A DNA stretch of 64,000 bases from Methanobacterium bryantii (lineage in GTDB: Archaea > Methanobacteriota > Methanobacteria > Methanobacteriales > Methanobacteriaceae): assembly GCF_002287175.1 (NCBI RefSeq), contig NZ_LMVM01000001.1:124001-188000 (forward strand), in the 5' to 3' direction. The position numbers and the translations under genes are program-made. How positions within the stretch are numbered: position 1 is the first letter of the stretch; each line of letters opens with the position of its first letter. This document shows, piece by piece, positions 16,403 through 25,709 of this stretch. The notes beneath the pieces were generated by a model. It had not been told where the DNA came from. It saw nothing but the letters and a program-made list of their open reading frames with translations, and ran no database searches.

Positions 16403-17696
16403 TTATTCAGATTTTTTTATTAACAGGAACAGTGGAACAGAAGCAAGTTGGGCCATCATAGAAAAGATAACAAGATACAAGAGGGAGATATTATATAAAA
16501 TTCCCATAGTTAAACTGCCTATAAACCAGAACACTCCAAAGATAGTATTAAAAACTCCATAAGCAGTTCCACGCCTTTGAACCTGTGACATTCCTGCAAT
16601 TGCGGCCCTCATTATAGATTCTTGCGCCCCAAGACCTATACCTCACAAAGCTATTCCTATCAGTGCTGAATAGAAACCTCCTAAAAACACAAGAGGTGCA
16701 AAGAAAGCGGAAAGAACAGCGGTAACTATCATAATGGAAAGGCCTATCTTATCAAATAAGCGGCCGAAGACAAGTGCAGCAAGGGCATCTACTCCCATGG
16801 CAATGGCATAAAATACTGGAGTTAAACTGTCAGATACAACAAGCGAATTTTTGAAATGGAATGCTATAAGTGGAAAATCAACAAAACCTAATGCAATTAA
16901 AGCTACAGCAGCCATATATATCCAGTAAACATGTTTAAATCCTTTAGTTTCAAGTTTTGGAGTTTTAATTTCCAGTTCATGGGGACTTGGATAAAGAAAA
17001 CATGACACTACCAGCACACTTAAAGCTAAAACTGCAGGTATAAGAAGCTTTCGAAAATCGAAGATTTTCGATGTTTGCAAAACCTTTGGTTTTACAACCG
17101 TAAAAAATTTCCAATTTTTTACATGCCCCAAAATTCTTTGAATTTTGAGGGGATTGCAAAGCTGGTCTGGTAACTGCCGTTAAAAAATAAAACAAGCGCA
17201 ACTATAAGTGGGCCTATTATGGCTCCTATCTGGTCCATTGCCTCATGTAGGCCTAATCCCCATCCCTGCCCAACTTCTGAACATGCATGTGAAAGCATTA
17301 CATCACGGGCGGGAGTACGAAACGCTTTTCCTATCCTCTCTGTAATTAAAAGAACAGCAGCAATTTCCCACCTCCCTGCAAGTGCAAGGAGTGGTACAGC
17401 AAGTAAATTTATAAAATATCCTGTGATTGTTATTGCCCAGTATCTGCGGTTTTATCACTTAGATATCCAGAAACAAGACGCAGGGCGTAACCAATAAATT
17501 CTTCAAAACCTGCGACAAACCCAACTACAACTGCATTTGCCCCCAAAATTGCAAGGTATGGGCCAGTTATACTTCGAGCACCTTCATATGTCATATCTGC
17601 AAGAAGGCTTACTACACCAAGTAAAATAATGAATTTTAAAGCATGACTCCTTAAATTGTTTCTATCTTCAACTGGTACTGACCCATTATTCATCAA
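16403..17696 (-). pseudogene. MFS transporter pseudogene with frameshift, palindrome insertion and internal TGA
   Basis: Reading from 17696 the protein is a clear major-facilitator transporter (LLADMTYEGARSITGPYLAILGA). There are at least three lesions. Near 17450 one base is missing: ACCGCAGATAC would need an extra G to continue as DKTGRYWAITITG. At 17052-17152 palindrome cluster E interrupts the gene between SYQTSF and LLIPAVLALSVL. Near 16639 the codon expected to be Trp in GIALWGIGLGAQES is TGA. The downstream part (VFNTIFGVFWFIGS) is otherwise well preserved. The gene is almost certainly dead, but its remaining sequence is little eroded, so inactivation is recent. Confidence 0.88.
17052..17152. 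repeat. palindrome cluster E, inside the MFS pseudogene
   Basis: Four hairpins: CGAAAATC/GATTTTCG (17052-17070, loop GAA), AAAACC/GGTTTT (loop TTT), GTAAAAAATT/AATTTTTTAC (loop TCC) and CAAAATTC/GAATTTTG (loop TTT). The cluster separates two parts of one transporter gene, which shows directly that these clusters insert into pre-existing sequence. Confidence 0.88.
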
Positions 17697-17822
17697 TGTT
17701 TTATTTTGCAGTTTATTTTATAAAAATAGCATGTAAATATATCTTATAAATTAAAATGGTGGATTCTATAACATTTGAATTGATTAAATAAAATGAGAAA
17801 TTTAAGTTATGTAAAATAAATT

Positions 17823-18128
17823 CTACAATTTAATACAGCAGTGTGAATTTTTAATAACAGGCTCTTTGCTGTAATGATGTCCAATAACAAAGTATTTGTC
17901 AGTGACTGCCACGCTTTTTATTTTAGAAGCCCTGAATAATTTCCAGCCAACGGGTTTGCCGGATTTACTTTTTCCTTTTACCTGAAAAGCTCTTAAAAAT
18001 TCATTACCTGTTTTGCTTTCGCCGTAACAGTATGGTTCAGCTACACGTGCACTGTCTTCGTAGTTGAACTTGATCATCTTCTTGGACTGTATGGCAGAAC
18101 AGATCACATTTTTAATATTATTTTCCAT
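17823..18128 (-). CDS. small WYL-like domain protein
   Basis: A 101-residue protein whose core (KMIKFNYEDSARVAEPYCYG, then LRAFQV and KPVGWKLFRASKI) resembles the ligand-sensing WYL fold without a DNA-binding domain. Stand-alone small proteins of this kind occur in many genomes, often near restriction or defence genes, but no such genes are present here. Function is not assigned. The gene is isolated between the MFS pseudogene and xerA. Confidence 0.6.
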   Translation of the reverse strand: MENNIKNVICSAIQSKKMIKFNYEDSARVAEPYCYGESKTGNEFLRAFQVKGKSKSGKPVGWKLFRASKIKSVAVTDKYFVIGHHYSKEPVIKNSHCCIKL

Positions 18129-18271
18129 GATATTATTATGTGTTATAAAACATATTATTTTATTGGATAATTATAATTTTTAAAAAGAGTCTATTTAATT
18201 AAATAAGCTTTAATAGGATATTATATTCGGTGAAAAATAAATATAATGTCTTTTTTTAAAAAATAACAAAT

Positions 18272-19249
18272 TTAATCCTCATGGACAGACTTAGCCTTAT
18301 CGTAAGCATTTTTAAGCGTATGCATGTCAACACTGGTGTAAATCTGGGTAGTACTCAGGTTGGCGTGTCCTAAAAGCTGCTGAATCGCTCTGATATCGAC
18401 ACCGTTCTTTAAAAGGTGGGTTGCAAAGGAGTGCCTTAAAATGTGGGGAGTTACTTTTTTCTTAATCCCTGCAGCTTTAGCCTGGTCTTTAATCATCATC
18501 TGGATATATCTTGGAGTTAAATGATTTCCAGACCTGTTTACAAAGAGAAATGGGGTGTCATCATCTTTTTTTTCAATATATTCTTCGATTAATAATTTTG
18601 TTGTATCATCAAAAAGCACAATCCTGTCCTTTTCTCCTTTTCCACGAATTCTTATTGTCCTTTCTCTTAGATCAACATTATCAGTATGGAGATATACCAG
18701 TTCTGAAACCCTAAGACCTGATGAATAAAGTAAAGCTAAAATAACTTTATTTCTGAGATTTCTAAGTTGGGCATGTTCTGATAAGTTTTCTGCTTTATCA
18801 AAGGCGTGTATCAGGTTTTTCACTTCCTGTTCATTTAGATGTTTAGGGAGTGATTTGGTCCTTTTAGGTGTTTTAATTTCATTTAAAATGTGGATACCGC
18901 CGAATTCAAAGAACTTTTTCACCACAACTGTTACAAGGTATATGTAGTTCTGTGAAACGTTTTTGTCACGTTTTAGGTGGGTTATATACTTTTTAAATGC
19001 CCTTAAAACTCGTCTTTCATCAGTGAGGTTTTTTTCTGCAAGTAAAAAATTATAAAAATTAATAACTATTGATTTGTATGTTTTGATGGTATTTCTGGAA
19101 TAGTTTCTTATCTCCATTTCAATGAGATAATCTTCTATCATTTCTGGAAAATCATAGTCTTCTAAAATAGAGTTTTTCATTTCATAGCCGTGCGCTTCAG
19201 AAACAACTTCGCCTCCGTTTCTTCTCATGTGATTAGAATATTGATTCAT
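18272..19249 (-). CDS. xerA: tyrosine recombinase XerA
   Basis: Site-specific recombinase resolving chromosome dimers at the archaeal dif site. It has a SAM-like core-binding N-terminal domain (about 35-125) and a catalytic domain with Arg180 (SSGLRVSEL), Lys204 (RGKGEKDR), His269 and Arg272 (PHILRHSF), His295 (LLGHANLSTTQIY) and nucleophile Tyr304. About 25 residues precede the conserved domain, so a later start is possible. No dif-like site was recognised in the window and no phage-type genes adjoin it, which argues for the chromosomal resolvase rather than an integrase. Confidence 0.9.
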   Translation of the reverse strand: MNQYSNHMRRNGGEVVSEAHGYEMKNSILEDYDFPEMIEDYLIEMEIRNYSRNTIKTYKSIVINFYNFLLAEKNLTDERRVLRAFKKYITHLKRDKNVSQNYIYLVTVVVKKFFEFGGIHILNEIKTPKRTKSLPKHLNEQEVKNLIHAFDKAENLSEHAQLRNLRNKVILALLYSSGLRVSELVYLHTDNVDLRERTIRIRGKGEKDRIVLFDDTTKLLIEEYIEKKDDDTPFLFVNRSGNHLTPRYIQMMIKDQAKAAGIKKKVTPHILRHSFATHLLKNGVDIRAIQQLLGHANLSTTQIYTSVDMHTLKNAYDKAKSVHED

Positions 19250-19330
19250 GGTATCAGCTATGACATGTTTATTTAATTGAAATTAGATAATAGCGTATTT
19301 TGGTTTAGGGGTTATACTACATAAGTTTTA

Positions 19331-20842
19331 CTACATATAACTTCTGTCTACATTCTCATTTGGTCTGTATCCTTTTTCATTTCCCATGCTTTGAGAACTG
19401 GATAGATCTTTTTGAATAGCATTTTCAAAGGAATTATACCTTTTAAGAATTTGATCTTCGATTGAAATCGCGTTATTTACGGCAAAGTCCATATGTTTTT
19501 CAATTATAAGATCTGCACCTTCCATTACAGCCATATCACCTGCCATTTTAACAACACCTCCAAGATCTCTTAATCTAAGAGTTAAAGAATCTTTTTGATC
19601 ATCAATAACTTTTGCCCTTTTCCTTGCTTCATCAATTAAGATGTTAACAGCTCCTTTTGATGCATGGGGTATTTTACCGTCCATTTCAATTTCCTGAGCT
19701 ACAAACTGTGCAAGTTTTGCAACATTTTCTTCAGTATCAGGCATTGTTGTCTTCATGAGGATCTCATAACCTTCTCCCTGTATTCTTGAACGTAATGGTG
19801 GCAGGATGTACTGTATATCTCTGATATTACATGCTCCAACAAAAATAAAGTCGCATGGAACATTTTCAACTTTAACTGAACTTCCAGCACTTTGTGGATT
19901 TCTCCCTATAATTGGGAATACTTTGTCCTGCATAGCGCTTAATATATAACGCTGTAATCTTGCAATATGGACTATTTCATCTATAAAAAGAACGCCTTCA
20001 TGGGCTTCGTGGATGGCGCCAGGTACGACTCTTTCATAGGGCTGCGTTCCTAAATCTGGATGTCCTCCATAAGGATCATGCCTGACATCACCTAAAAGTT
20101 CAGTTTCACTTGCTCCCGTTGCCTGGATAAATAATTTTCTTTTAAGTGGAACTATGACATTTTTTGGTTTTTCATCCACAAGTTCGCGCCGTTTTTCAAG
20201 AGCGTGCTGGTCAAGTATTTTAATTTGGTCCCCATCAATTCTTTCATAGATTACAACTTCTTCTTTCCCATTTTTAACTCTGGTTGTTGTTACTCTATCC
20301 TGGGGTATGCTTATGGGGCCGCTGTTCATCTCGAACATTCCTAGGAGATCACCAAGGTGTTTTCGTCTGGCATTGATATGTGAAAATTTGTCTCCCCCGC
20401 AGTCGGGGCATATGCTTTGATACGCGCTGTTGAAACTTCCGCAGTGGATGCATCTAAACCCCAGTCTTTCTGCAACTGCATCTGGGACTTCAGCAGGATC
20501 TACAATATCGCCTTCTGCTTTTTGTAGATCTATTCTTTCATTTTCCCGTTCTTTACGCGTTTTTAGTTCAACAAAAGGCCTTTCAGGTCTTTCAGGGTTG
20601 TGTACAACGGTTATTTCTTCATTAGGTTTGGTTAAATGAAAAGAAATTGCCTGGGCTATCAATGATTTTCCAATTCCGGGAGGTCCCACGAGCAGCAGGT
20701 TTCTCCTCTGCTTTGCAGCAATTTTTACAAATTTTATAATATCATCGTGCCCGATAACTCGATTTAAGGGGTCTTTTGGTATTAAAATGTCTTTTGTAGT
20801 TTCTATATCTCCTAAAAACTCTTTTTTCATGTTAACATACAT
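19331..20842 (-). CDS. LonB-related AAA+ ATPase without protease domain
   Basis: ATPase of the archaeal Lon / Mg-chelatase group. Walker A GPPGIGKSLIAQ is near residue 60, Walker B VLFIDEI near 285, and a sensor arginine region LRSRIQGEGYEI follows. A four-Cys zinc finger (CIHCGSFNSAYQSICPDCGG, about 140) is inserted between Walker A and the rest. The C-terminal serine protease domain and the membrane segment of LonB are absent, so it is an ATPase paralogue rather than a protease. The likely role is remodelling of an unknown partner. It lies downstream of dnaG on the same strand with 120 bp between them. Confidence 0.75.
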   Translation of the reverse strand: MYVNMKKEFLGDIETTKDILIPKDPLNRVIGHDDIIKFVKIAAKQRRNLLLVGPPGIGKSLIAQAISFHLTKPNEEITVVHNPERPERPFVELKTRKERENERIDLQKAEGDIVDPAEVPDAVAERLGFRCIHCGSFNSAYQSICPDCGGDKFSHINARRKHLGDLLGMFEMNSGPISIPQDRVTTTRVKNGKEEVVIYERIDGDQIKILDQHALEKRRELVDEKPKNVIVPLKRKLFIQATGASETELLGDVRHDPYGGHPDLGTQPYERVVPGAIHEAHEGVLFIDEIVHIARLQRYILSAMQDKVFPIIGRNPQSAGSSVKVENVPCDFIFVGACNIRDIQYILPPLRSRIQGEGYEILMKTTMPDTEENVAKLAQFVAQEIEMDGKIPHASKGAVNILIDEARKRAKVIDDQKDSLTLRLRDLGGVVKMAGDMAVMEGADLIIEKHMDFAVNNAISIEDQILKRYNSFENAIQKDLSSSQSMGNEKGYRPNENVDRSYM

Positions 20843-20931
20843 AATAAATACCCCTGGAATGTGGATTTGGGGATGTTAATTAGATAACTATCCCAAGCGG
20901 CCTTAAATTTATGAATTATTAAATAAAAGGG

Positions 20932-20951
20932 TTTCCACCCGAAAGTGGAAA
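20932..20951 (-). terminator. hairpin after dnaG
   Basis: TTTCCAC/GTGGAAA with a CCGAAA loop, ten bases after the dnaG stop on the minus strand. It is consistent with a transcript-end or processing hairpin. Confidence 0.5.
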
Positions 20952-20960
20952 TTAAAAAAA

Positions 20961-22121
20961 TTATCTTGTTATAACTTTAATTGGACTTGGTTTTTTAACC
21001 ACGTCACTCATTCTGACCGCTACAACGTGTTTAAGTCCTTTTTCCTTTGCAATGTCTATTAATCTCTGACTTATAACACCGTCAAATACTACTGCATATG
21101 TATTATTTTCGATGTTTTTAAGTTCATCATAGAGATTTTCAACTTTAACTTCCTTTAAGATGTTTAAAGCGTCATCGAAGATCTCTGCATTACCTGAACC
21201 TTCCAGGTCTTTTAATACATTTCGAAGAACAGTGATTTTATCTTCAGCTTTATCTTTTTCTTTTTCTTCTATTTTTTCAACTTTAACTCCAAGATCATGA
21301 TACATCTGTTCAACAGGTACCTTGTCCCTTAAAGCTACCATTACTTCTTCTTTTTCTAGATCTTCAACTTCTTTTCCTCTTGGAGCTCTGGTGACGTAAT
21401 CTACTTCACCAACCTGTAATAATTCTTTTAGTATAAGTTCTCCGCCTCTGTCTCCATCGACAAATGCAGTTACAGTTTTATTTTTAGTTAATTCTGCAAC
21501 AGTTTTAGGTACACTTACGCCTTCTACTGCTATTGCATTTTTAACTCCATATTTGAGGAGGTTCAGGACATCTGCTCTTCCTTCAACTACAAGGATAGCG
21601 TCTGAAGTGGAAACATTAGGTCCTGCGGGAAGCCTTTCATCACCAAATTCAGTTATTTCATGAATTCTCATGGCTTCTTTTACTTCTTCTATCATTTTAA
21701 GGCTTTCAGGAGTCACTTCTTCCATCATGCCTTTGTACAATTCTTTTGCTCTGTCAACAACTTTCCTTCTTTTAACTGCCCTTACATCTTCAACTTTAGA
21801 AACCTGTATGTAAGCTTCGCAAGGCCCTACACGATTAATAGTTTCAAGTGATGCTGCAAGAATTGCAGTTTCAACCCTGTCGAGGCTTGAAGGGATTACA
21901 ATTTCTCCTTTTGAACGTCCTCCCCTTGAATTGATGTTAACTTTAATTCGCCCTATACGTCCTGTTTTTTGTAATTCTCTTAAGTCAAGGTCATTGCTTA
22001 AAAGCCCTTCTGTCTGTCCAAAGATCGCACCGACGACGTCTGGCTTTTCTACAATTCCGTTAGCGTTAATTTGAGCGTGAATGAGGTATTTAGTTGTACT
22101 TATTTCTTCTCCTTTTCCCAT
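20961..22121 (-). CDS. dnaG: archaeal DnaG-type primase / exosome subunit
   Basis: Toprim protein that in archaea associates with the RNA exosome and has primase activity in vitro. The N-terminal domain begins STTKYLIHAQINANGIVEKPDVVGAIFGQTEGLL, and the Toprim core has the catalytic Glu in DAILVVEGRADVLNLL and the DxD-type FVDGDRGG. The length of 386 is slightly short because the C-terminal linker is compact. A hairpin follows the stop codon. The small Toprim gene at 22220 lies upstream on the same strand. Confidence 0.93.
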   Translation of the reverse strand: MGKGEEISTTKYLIHAQINANGIVEKPDVVGAIFGQTEGLLSNDLDLRELQKTGRIGRIKVNINSRGGRSKGEIVIPSSLDRVETAILAASLETINRVGPCEAYIQVSKVEDVRAVKRRKVVDRAKELYKGMMEEVTPESLKMIEEVKEAMRIHEITEFGDERLPAGPNVSTSDAILVVEGRADVLNLLKYGVKNAIAVEGVSVPKTVAELTKNKTVTAFVDGDRGGELILKELLQVGEVDYVTRAPRGKEVEDLEKEEVMVALRDKVPVEQMYHDLGVKVEKIEEKEKDKAEDKITVLRNVLKDLEGSGNAEIFDDALNILKEVKVENLYDELKNIENNTYAVVFDGVISQRLIDIAKEKGLKHVVAVRMSDVVKKPSPIKVITR

Positions 22122-22183
22122 AATGGGCCTCCTTTATTATTGTAATTATAGATACATTTGAATCGATTAAGATCATTAAGGCT

Positions 22184-22209
22184 GGGCTTTCCATTTCGGC
22201 GGAAATCCC
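22184..22209 (-). terminator. imperfect hairpin after the small Toprim gene
   Basis: GGGCTTTCC / GGAAATCCC with an 8-nt loop and one mismatch, about 10 bp after the stop on the minus strand and similar in core (TTTCC/GGAAA) to the hairpin after dnaG. Confidence 0.4.
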
Positions 22210-22219
22210 TTGATAATAA

Positions 22220-22627
22220 TTATAGGTAATTACCATAAGGGTTTATTTCTAATTCTAATTGTTTCATATGTTTTGGAAGACTTTCTATATCTTTAATATA
22301 TCTTCGCGTGATTTTTATAATATTTTTTCTAATACTAAGATCAGGATGAGAGCCAAGGCTCTGTATATCTTCTGACAGTTTTTTTGCAAGTATATCTCCC
22401 TTTTTATCAAAATCTGTCAGTATAATGACTTTTGAAGATGTCTTGGCGGCTATTTCTGCAACTTCAAAGAGTTTAAGACCAGAACCTGAAACTTTGATGA
22501 TATTACCATTAATACCTAACTCTCTTAAAGCCTCTTCGTCTTTCTTACCCTCGATAAGAATTGGCATTCCTTGTTCTACGCAGGATGATAGCTCTTCAAC
22601 AATGCGAGATAATCTTCTAAAACTCAT
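22220..22627 (-). CDS. small Toprim-domain protein (RNase M5-like)
   Basis: Stand-alone Toprim domain of 135 residues. It has PILIEGKKDEEALRELGI with the conserved Glu and VIILTDFDKKGDILAKKL with the acidic DxD-like pair, the two metal-binding motifs of Toprim nucleases and primases. RNase M5 and archaeal small Toprim proteins share this size. It lies directly upstream of dnaG in the same direction, suggesting a nucleic-acid-processing role, but substrate is unknown. Confidence 0.8.
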   Translation of the reverse strand: MSFRRLSRIVEELSSCVEQGMPILIEGKKDEEALRELGINGNIIKVSGSGLKLFEVAEIAAKTSSKVIILTDFDKKGDILAKKLSEDIQSLGSHPDLSIRKNIIKITRRYIKDIESLPKHMKQLELEINPYGNYL

Positions 22628-22931
22628 GGTAAGCCCTTTTTATGAAATGTCTAAATAGTATCTATGAGATTATATAGTCTATCTTATATAAATAATTGAA
22701 CATTCAAAACAAGTATTAATTATAAATAATTAAATCATTTAATACATTTTATTATTAAGTTTAAGTTCTGATCTATATCAAATGATAGGTTAGCAGACTA
22801 TTTAAATCAGAATTATGTAAATAATATAGTTTTTCGTTTAAAACTTGGATATAAATGTAAAGTTTTAAATGATATTGTAGAAATATGATTTAATATATAC
22901 TAAAATTAACGATAATACGGAGGATATTAAA

Positions 22932-23222
22932 TTGGCAAAAGGCCTAATACGGATTGTTTTAGATATACTAAAACCCCATGAACCAAATATACCCTATTTT
23001 GCAAAATATTTAAGTGAAATAGAAGGAGTAGATGGTGTAAATGTTACTTTAATGGAAATAGATAAGGAAACAGAGAATGTTAAAGTAACAATGCAGGGAA
23101 ATGATTTAAATTTTGAACAAATAAGTGAAGCAATTAAGCAATACGGTGGTTCAATTCACAGTGTTGACGAGGTTGTTGCAGGTAAAAAACTTGTTGAAGA
23201 AGTTACAACACCTCAGGACTGA
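22932..23222 (+). CDS. DUF211 protein
   Basis: Small ferredoxin-fold-like protein of 96 residues, found almost only in archaea. LIRIVLDILKPHEPNIPYFAKYLSEIEGVDGVN and the C-terminal GGSIHSVDEVVAG are characteristic. Family members assemble as oligomers in crystal structures and are of unknown function. A GGAGG-type site precedes the TTG start at 22932. It is followed after six bases by the RraA-like gene, so the two form an operon. Confidence 0.85.
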   Translation: MAKGLIRIVLDILKPHEPNIPYFAKYLSEIEGVDGVNVTLMEIDKETENVKVTMQGNDLNFEQISEAIKQYGGSIHSVDEVVAGKKLVEEVTTPQD

Positions 23223-23228
23223 TTTTAC

Positions 23229-23894
23229 ATGAAAAATAAGAAGAAGCTTTCACCTGAAAGCATCTTAGAATTATTTTCACCCAAATTTTCTGATTCTAAA
23301 TTAGCCCGCTTGGATCTTAATACATCCCAGGTTTCAGATGCTTTAAACAAAGTAACAGGTAATCCTGGAGTGCTTTCGGGAATTAAACCCTTATTTGATA
23401 AGACCATCGTTGGAAGGGCAGTAACTGCCAGCACAATGGCTGATGACTGGGGCACAAGTATTAAAGCTATTGAAGCGGCTAAAGAGGGGGAAGTTCTTGT
23501 CATTCAGGTTGAAGGTGATGATAAAGCTGTATGGGGTGAACTAGCCTCAAAAACGGCGCAAGAGAGAGGAATAATAAGCACAATAATAGACGGGGCTGTA
23601 AGGGATGCTGGAGCAGTAAAAAGATTAGAATATCCTGTATTCTCAAAGACTATTGTTCCTAATGCCGGAAGCCCAAAAGCAGAAGGTAAAATTAATATTC
23701 CAGTAACCTGTGGAGATGTAACTGTTAAGCCTCATGATTTAATTATAGGAGATGAATGTGGGGTCGTAGTTGTACCAGATGATCATTTAAAAGATGTTAT
23801 AGATGAAACATTACGTATTAAAAGAAATGAGGCTCAAATCATCTCAAAAATTGAAAAAGGCTATTCTTTTTCAGATATACTTGGATTAAATTAA
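23229..23894 (+). CDS. RraA-like aldolase family protein
   Basis: Member of the RraA / HMG-CHA aldolase superfamily (often misannotated as demethylmenaquinone methyltransferase). Features are VSDALNK near residue 35, a long GDDKAVWGELAS segment, and the substrate-site loop TIIDGAVRDAG with the Asp-Gly-x-x-Arg-Asp motif typical of RraA-like lyases, followed by GDECGVVVVP. The length of 221 is usual. The reaction in methanogens is not known. It is co-transcribed with DUF211 immediately upstream. Confidence 0.8.
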   Translation: MKNKKKLSPESILELFSPKFSDSKLARLDLNTSQVSDALNKVTGNPGVLSGIKPLFDKTIVGRAVTASTMADDWGTSIKAIEAAKEGEVLVIQVEGDDKAVWGELASKTAQERGIISTIIDGAVRDAGAVKRLEYPVFSKTIVPNAGSPKAEGKINIPVTCGDVTVKPHDLIIGDECGVVVVPDDHLKDVIDETLRIKRNEAQIISKIEKGYSFSDILGLN

Positions 23895-24043
23895 ATATTT
23901 AATCCTAATAATTTGTTTTTATAAACATATGTTAATTAGATTACTGCTTGAAAAACCTTTATATAAGTTTATATCCACATAAATTATGAAGATGTTTTTA
24001 GAGTACTAATTTAAGGATAATACTAGTTTTACAGGGATTTAAT

Positions 24044-25111
24044 ATGCAGAACACCACAGAATTTATAAAAGATCATAAATTGGAAATTGCACTATCATTT
24101 GCTGCGGGTTTATTCATCATATTCTTAGTATCTTTTTTTATAGGCTTAGATGAAATTTTAAGTGTTTTAGATCACACTAATTTAACGATAATGTTGTTTA
24201 CACTGGTTTTAGAACTTGTTATGCTGCTTATGTGGGCTGTAAGGTGGAAATTTATTTTAGATCTTCTTGATAAGGCACCTAGATTTAAACAGATAATTTT
24301 GATGCTGTTTTCGAGCATTTTTGGGAATAATGTTACTCCTGGTGCAGCTGGTGGGGAACCATTACGAGCATATCTTCTTGATAAGTTTGAAGGTATCCCT
24401 TTTGAAACGGGATTTGCATCTACTACTGCAGATAGGGTTTTTGAATTTTTCCCATTTGTGCTGGTTTCTATTCTCACTATATATCTAATATTCACATTGG
24501 ATGCTGGATTCTGGCTTAGTTTAATAATTATTATCCTGATTATGCTGGTTATAGTTATCTTTGGACTTATGATATATGTTGGCTATAAGAAAGATGTTGC
24601 CACTAGATTAGTTATTTCTATTGCGAAGCGTATGTATCCCCTTGCAAAAAGGTTAACATCTAAAGAAACACCTTTTAGCAGTATACATGATAAACTGATA
24701 GAATATATCGAAAGTTTTACTACTGGTTTTCAAGAAGTACTTAAGGATCGTAAGATGTTTGTTATAGGTATTTTAATCTCTTTTTTAATGTGGGGAATAG
24801 ATAGTTTACGTTTTTATTTAACATTTGTGGCTGTAGGTTACCATCCTCCAATTTTACCTGTGGTAATTATTTATACTGTTGCATTTGTGGTCTCTATAAT
24901 CCCGAATATACCAGGATCTCTTGGTATTCGTGAGGCTGTAATGATTGCCCTCTTCCTGCCGGTAGGTGTTTCTCCGGATATAGTCCTTGCAGTATCTTTG
25001 TTGGATCGTGTGGTAAGTTATGTCATTCCAACGTCTATTGGAGCCCTTGCAACGTTTTATTACGGTAAAATCTATAAAGAAAAAAAGGCAAGTTCAAAAG
25101 CTCAAGCTTGA
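24044..25111 (+). CDS. YbhN/UPF0104 flippase-like membrane protein
   Basis: About eight transmembrane helices and the lysylphosphatidylglycerol-synthase transmembrane-domain signature: FSSIFGNNVTPGAAGGEPLRAYLL near residue 90-110 and IIPNIPGSLGIREAVMIALF near 285-305. Proteins of this family without the synthetase domain are thought to translocate or affect lipids or polyprenyl carriers. It is monocistronic with an ATG start after an AGGG site. Substrate unknown. Confidence 0.8.
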   Translation: MQNTTEFIKDHKLEIALSFAAGLFIIFLVSFFIGLDEILSVLDHTNLTIMLFTLVLELVMLLMWAVRWKFILDLLDKAPRFKQIILMLFSSIFGNNVTPGAAGGEPLRAYLLDKFEGIPFETGFASTTADRVFEFFPFVLVSILTIYLIFTLDAGFWLSLIIIILIMLVIVIFGLMIYVGYKKDVATRLVISIAKRMYPLAKRLTSKETPFSSIHDKLIEYIESFTTGFQEVLKDRKMFVIGILISFLMWGIDSLRFYLTFVAVGYHPPILPVVIIYTVAFVVSIIPNIPGSLGIREAVMIALFLPVGVSPDIVLAVSLLDRVVSYVIPTSIGALATFYYGKIYKEKKASSKAQA

Positions 25112-25442
25112 TATGGTATCAATTAATTTATGATTAAAAGCATAATTTTTTAAGAATTATTATTCATTAGGATCCTTTATTTTTAGTTTGATTGGGACTT
25201 TATAGATTTTAGAAACTTCGGATGCCTGAGCTCATGGTTTTTGTATTTTAGATTAAAATTGGATTATAGATTTATCTTACTATATGTAATTTTTAGTTTT
25301 AGGATTAAATGTTAAGTTATAAATTCAAAAGACTTATATTAGAGATTAACATTTATTATTTAAAAATATCGAAACATTTATATATAACTTCTACACACTA
25401 TAATAATATATAAAATTATCGGTTGATGATAAACTGAAAAAA

Positions 25443-25709
25443 TTGGGAATTATATCACATATCTCCAACAAGGGCAAGATCATACTACGATCCGATAAAA
25501 CGCCTGGTTTTGGACTACCTGTTTTTACTGAAGATAAGAAAAGAATTGGAACTGTTCACGATTTCTTTGGACCTACCAAAAAACCGTATATATCAGTCAA
25601 AGTCTACGCAAAAAACACTAAAAATCTTGAAAAGCGAGTTGGAGAGAGCTTGTATATATCATCAAAACCTATAAAAAAATGGGGGCGAAAAAAACGAAAG
25701 AAAAGATGA
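25443..25709 (+). CDS. Gar1-like H/ACA RNP protein
   Basis: Small basic beta-barrel protein that joins Cbf5 in H/ACA ribonucleoproteins guiding pseudouridylation. The GLPVFTEDKKRIGTVHDFFGPTKKPYISVKVY segment is diagnostic, and the tail KKWGRKKRKKR is strongly basic. The start is TTG at 25443. The stop overlaps the TFB start (ATGA at 25706), so the two are translationally coupled. Confidence 0.85.
   Translation: MGIISHISNKGKIILRSDKTPGFGLPVFTEDKKRIGTVHDFFGPTKKPYISVKVYAKNTKNLEKRVGESLYISSKPIKKWGRKKRKKR

Noticed and set aside
18272..19249. The tyrosine recombinase as an integrase of a mobile element
   Set aside because: Sequence matches chromosomal XerA, and no tRNA gene, attachment repeat or phage-like genes adjoin it.
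19331..20842. LonB protease
   Set aside because: The C-terminal Ser/Lys protease domain and the membrane segment are missing, so it is only a related ATPase.
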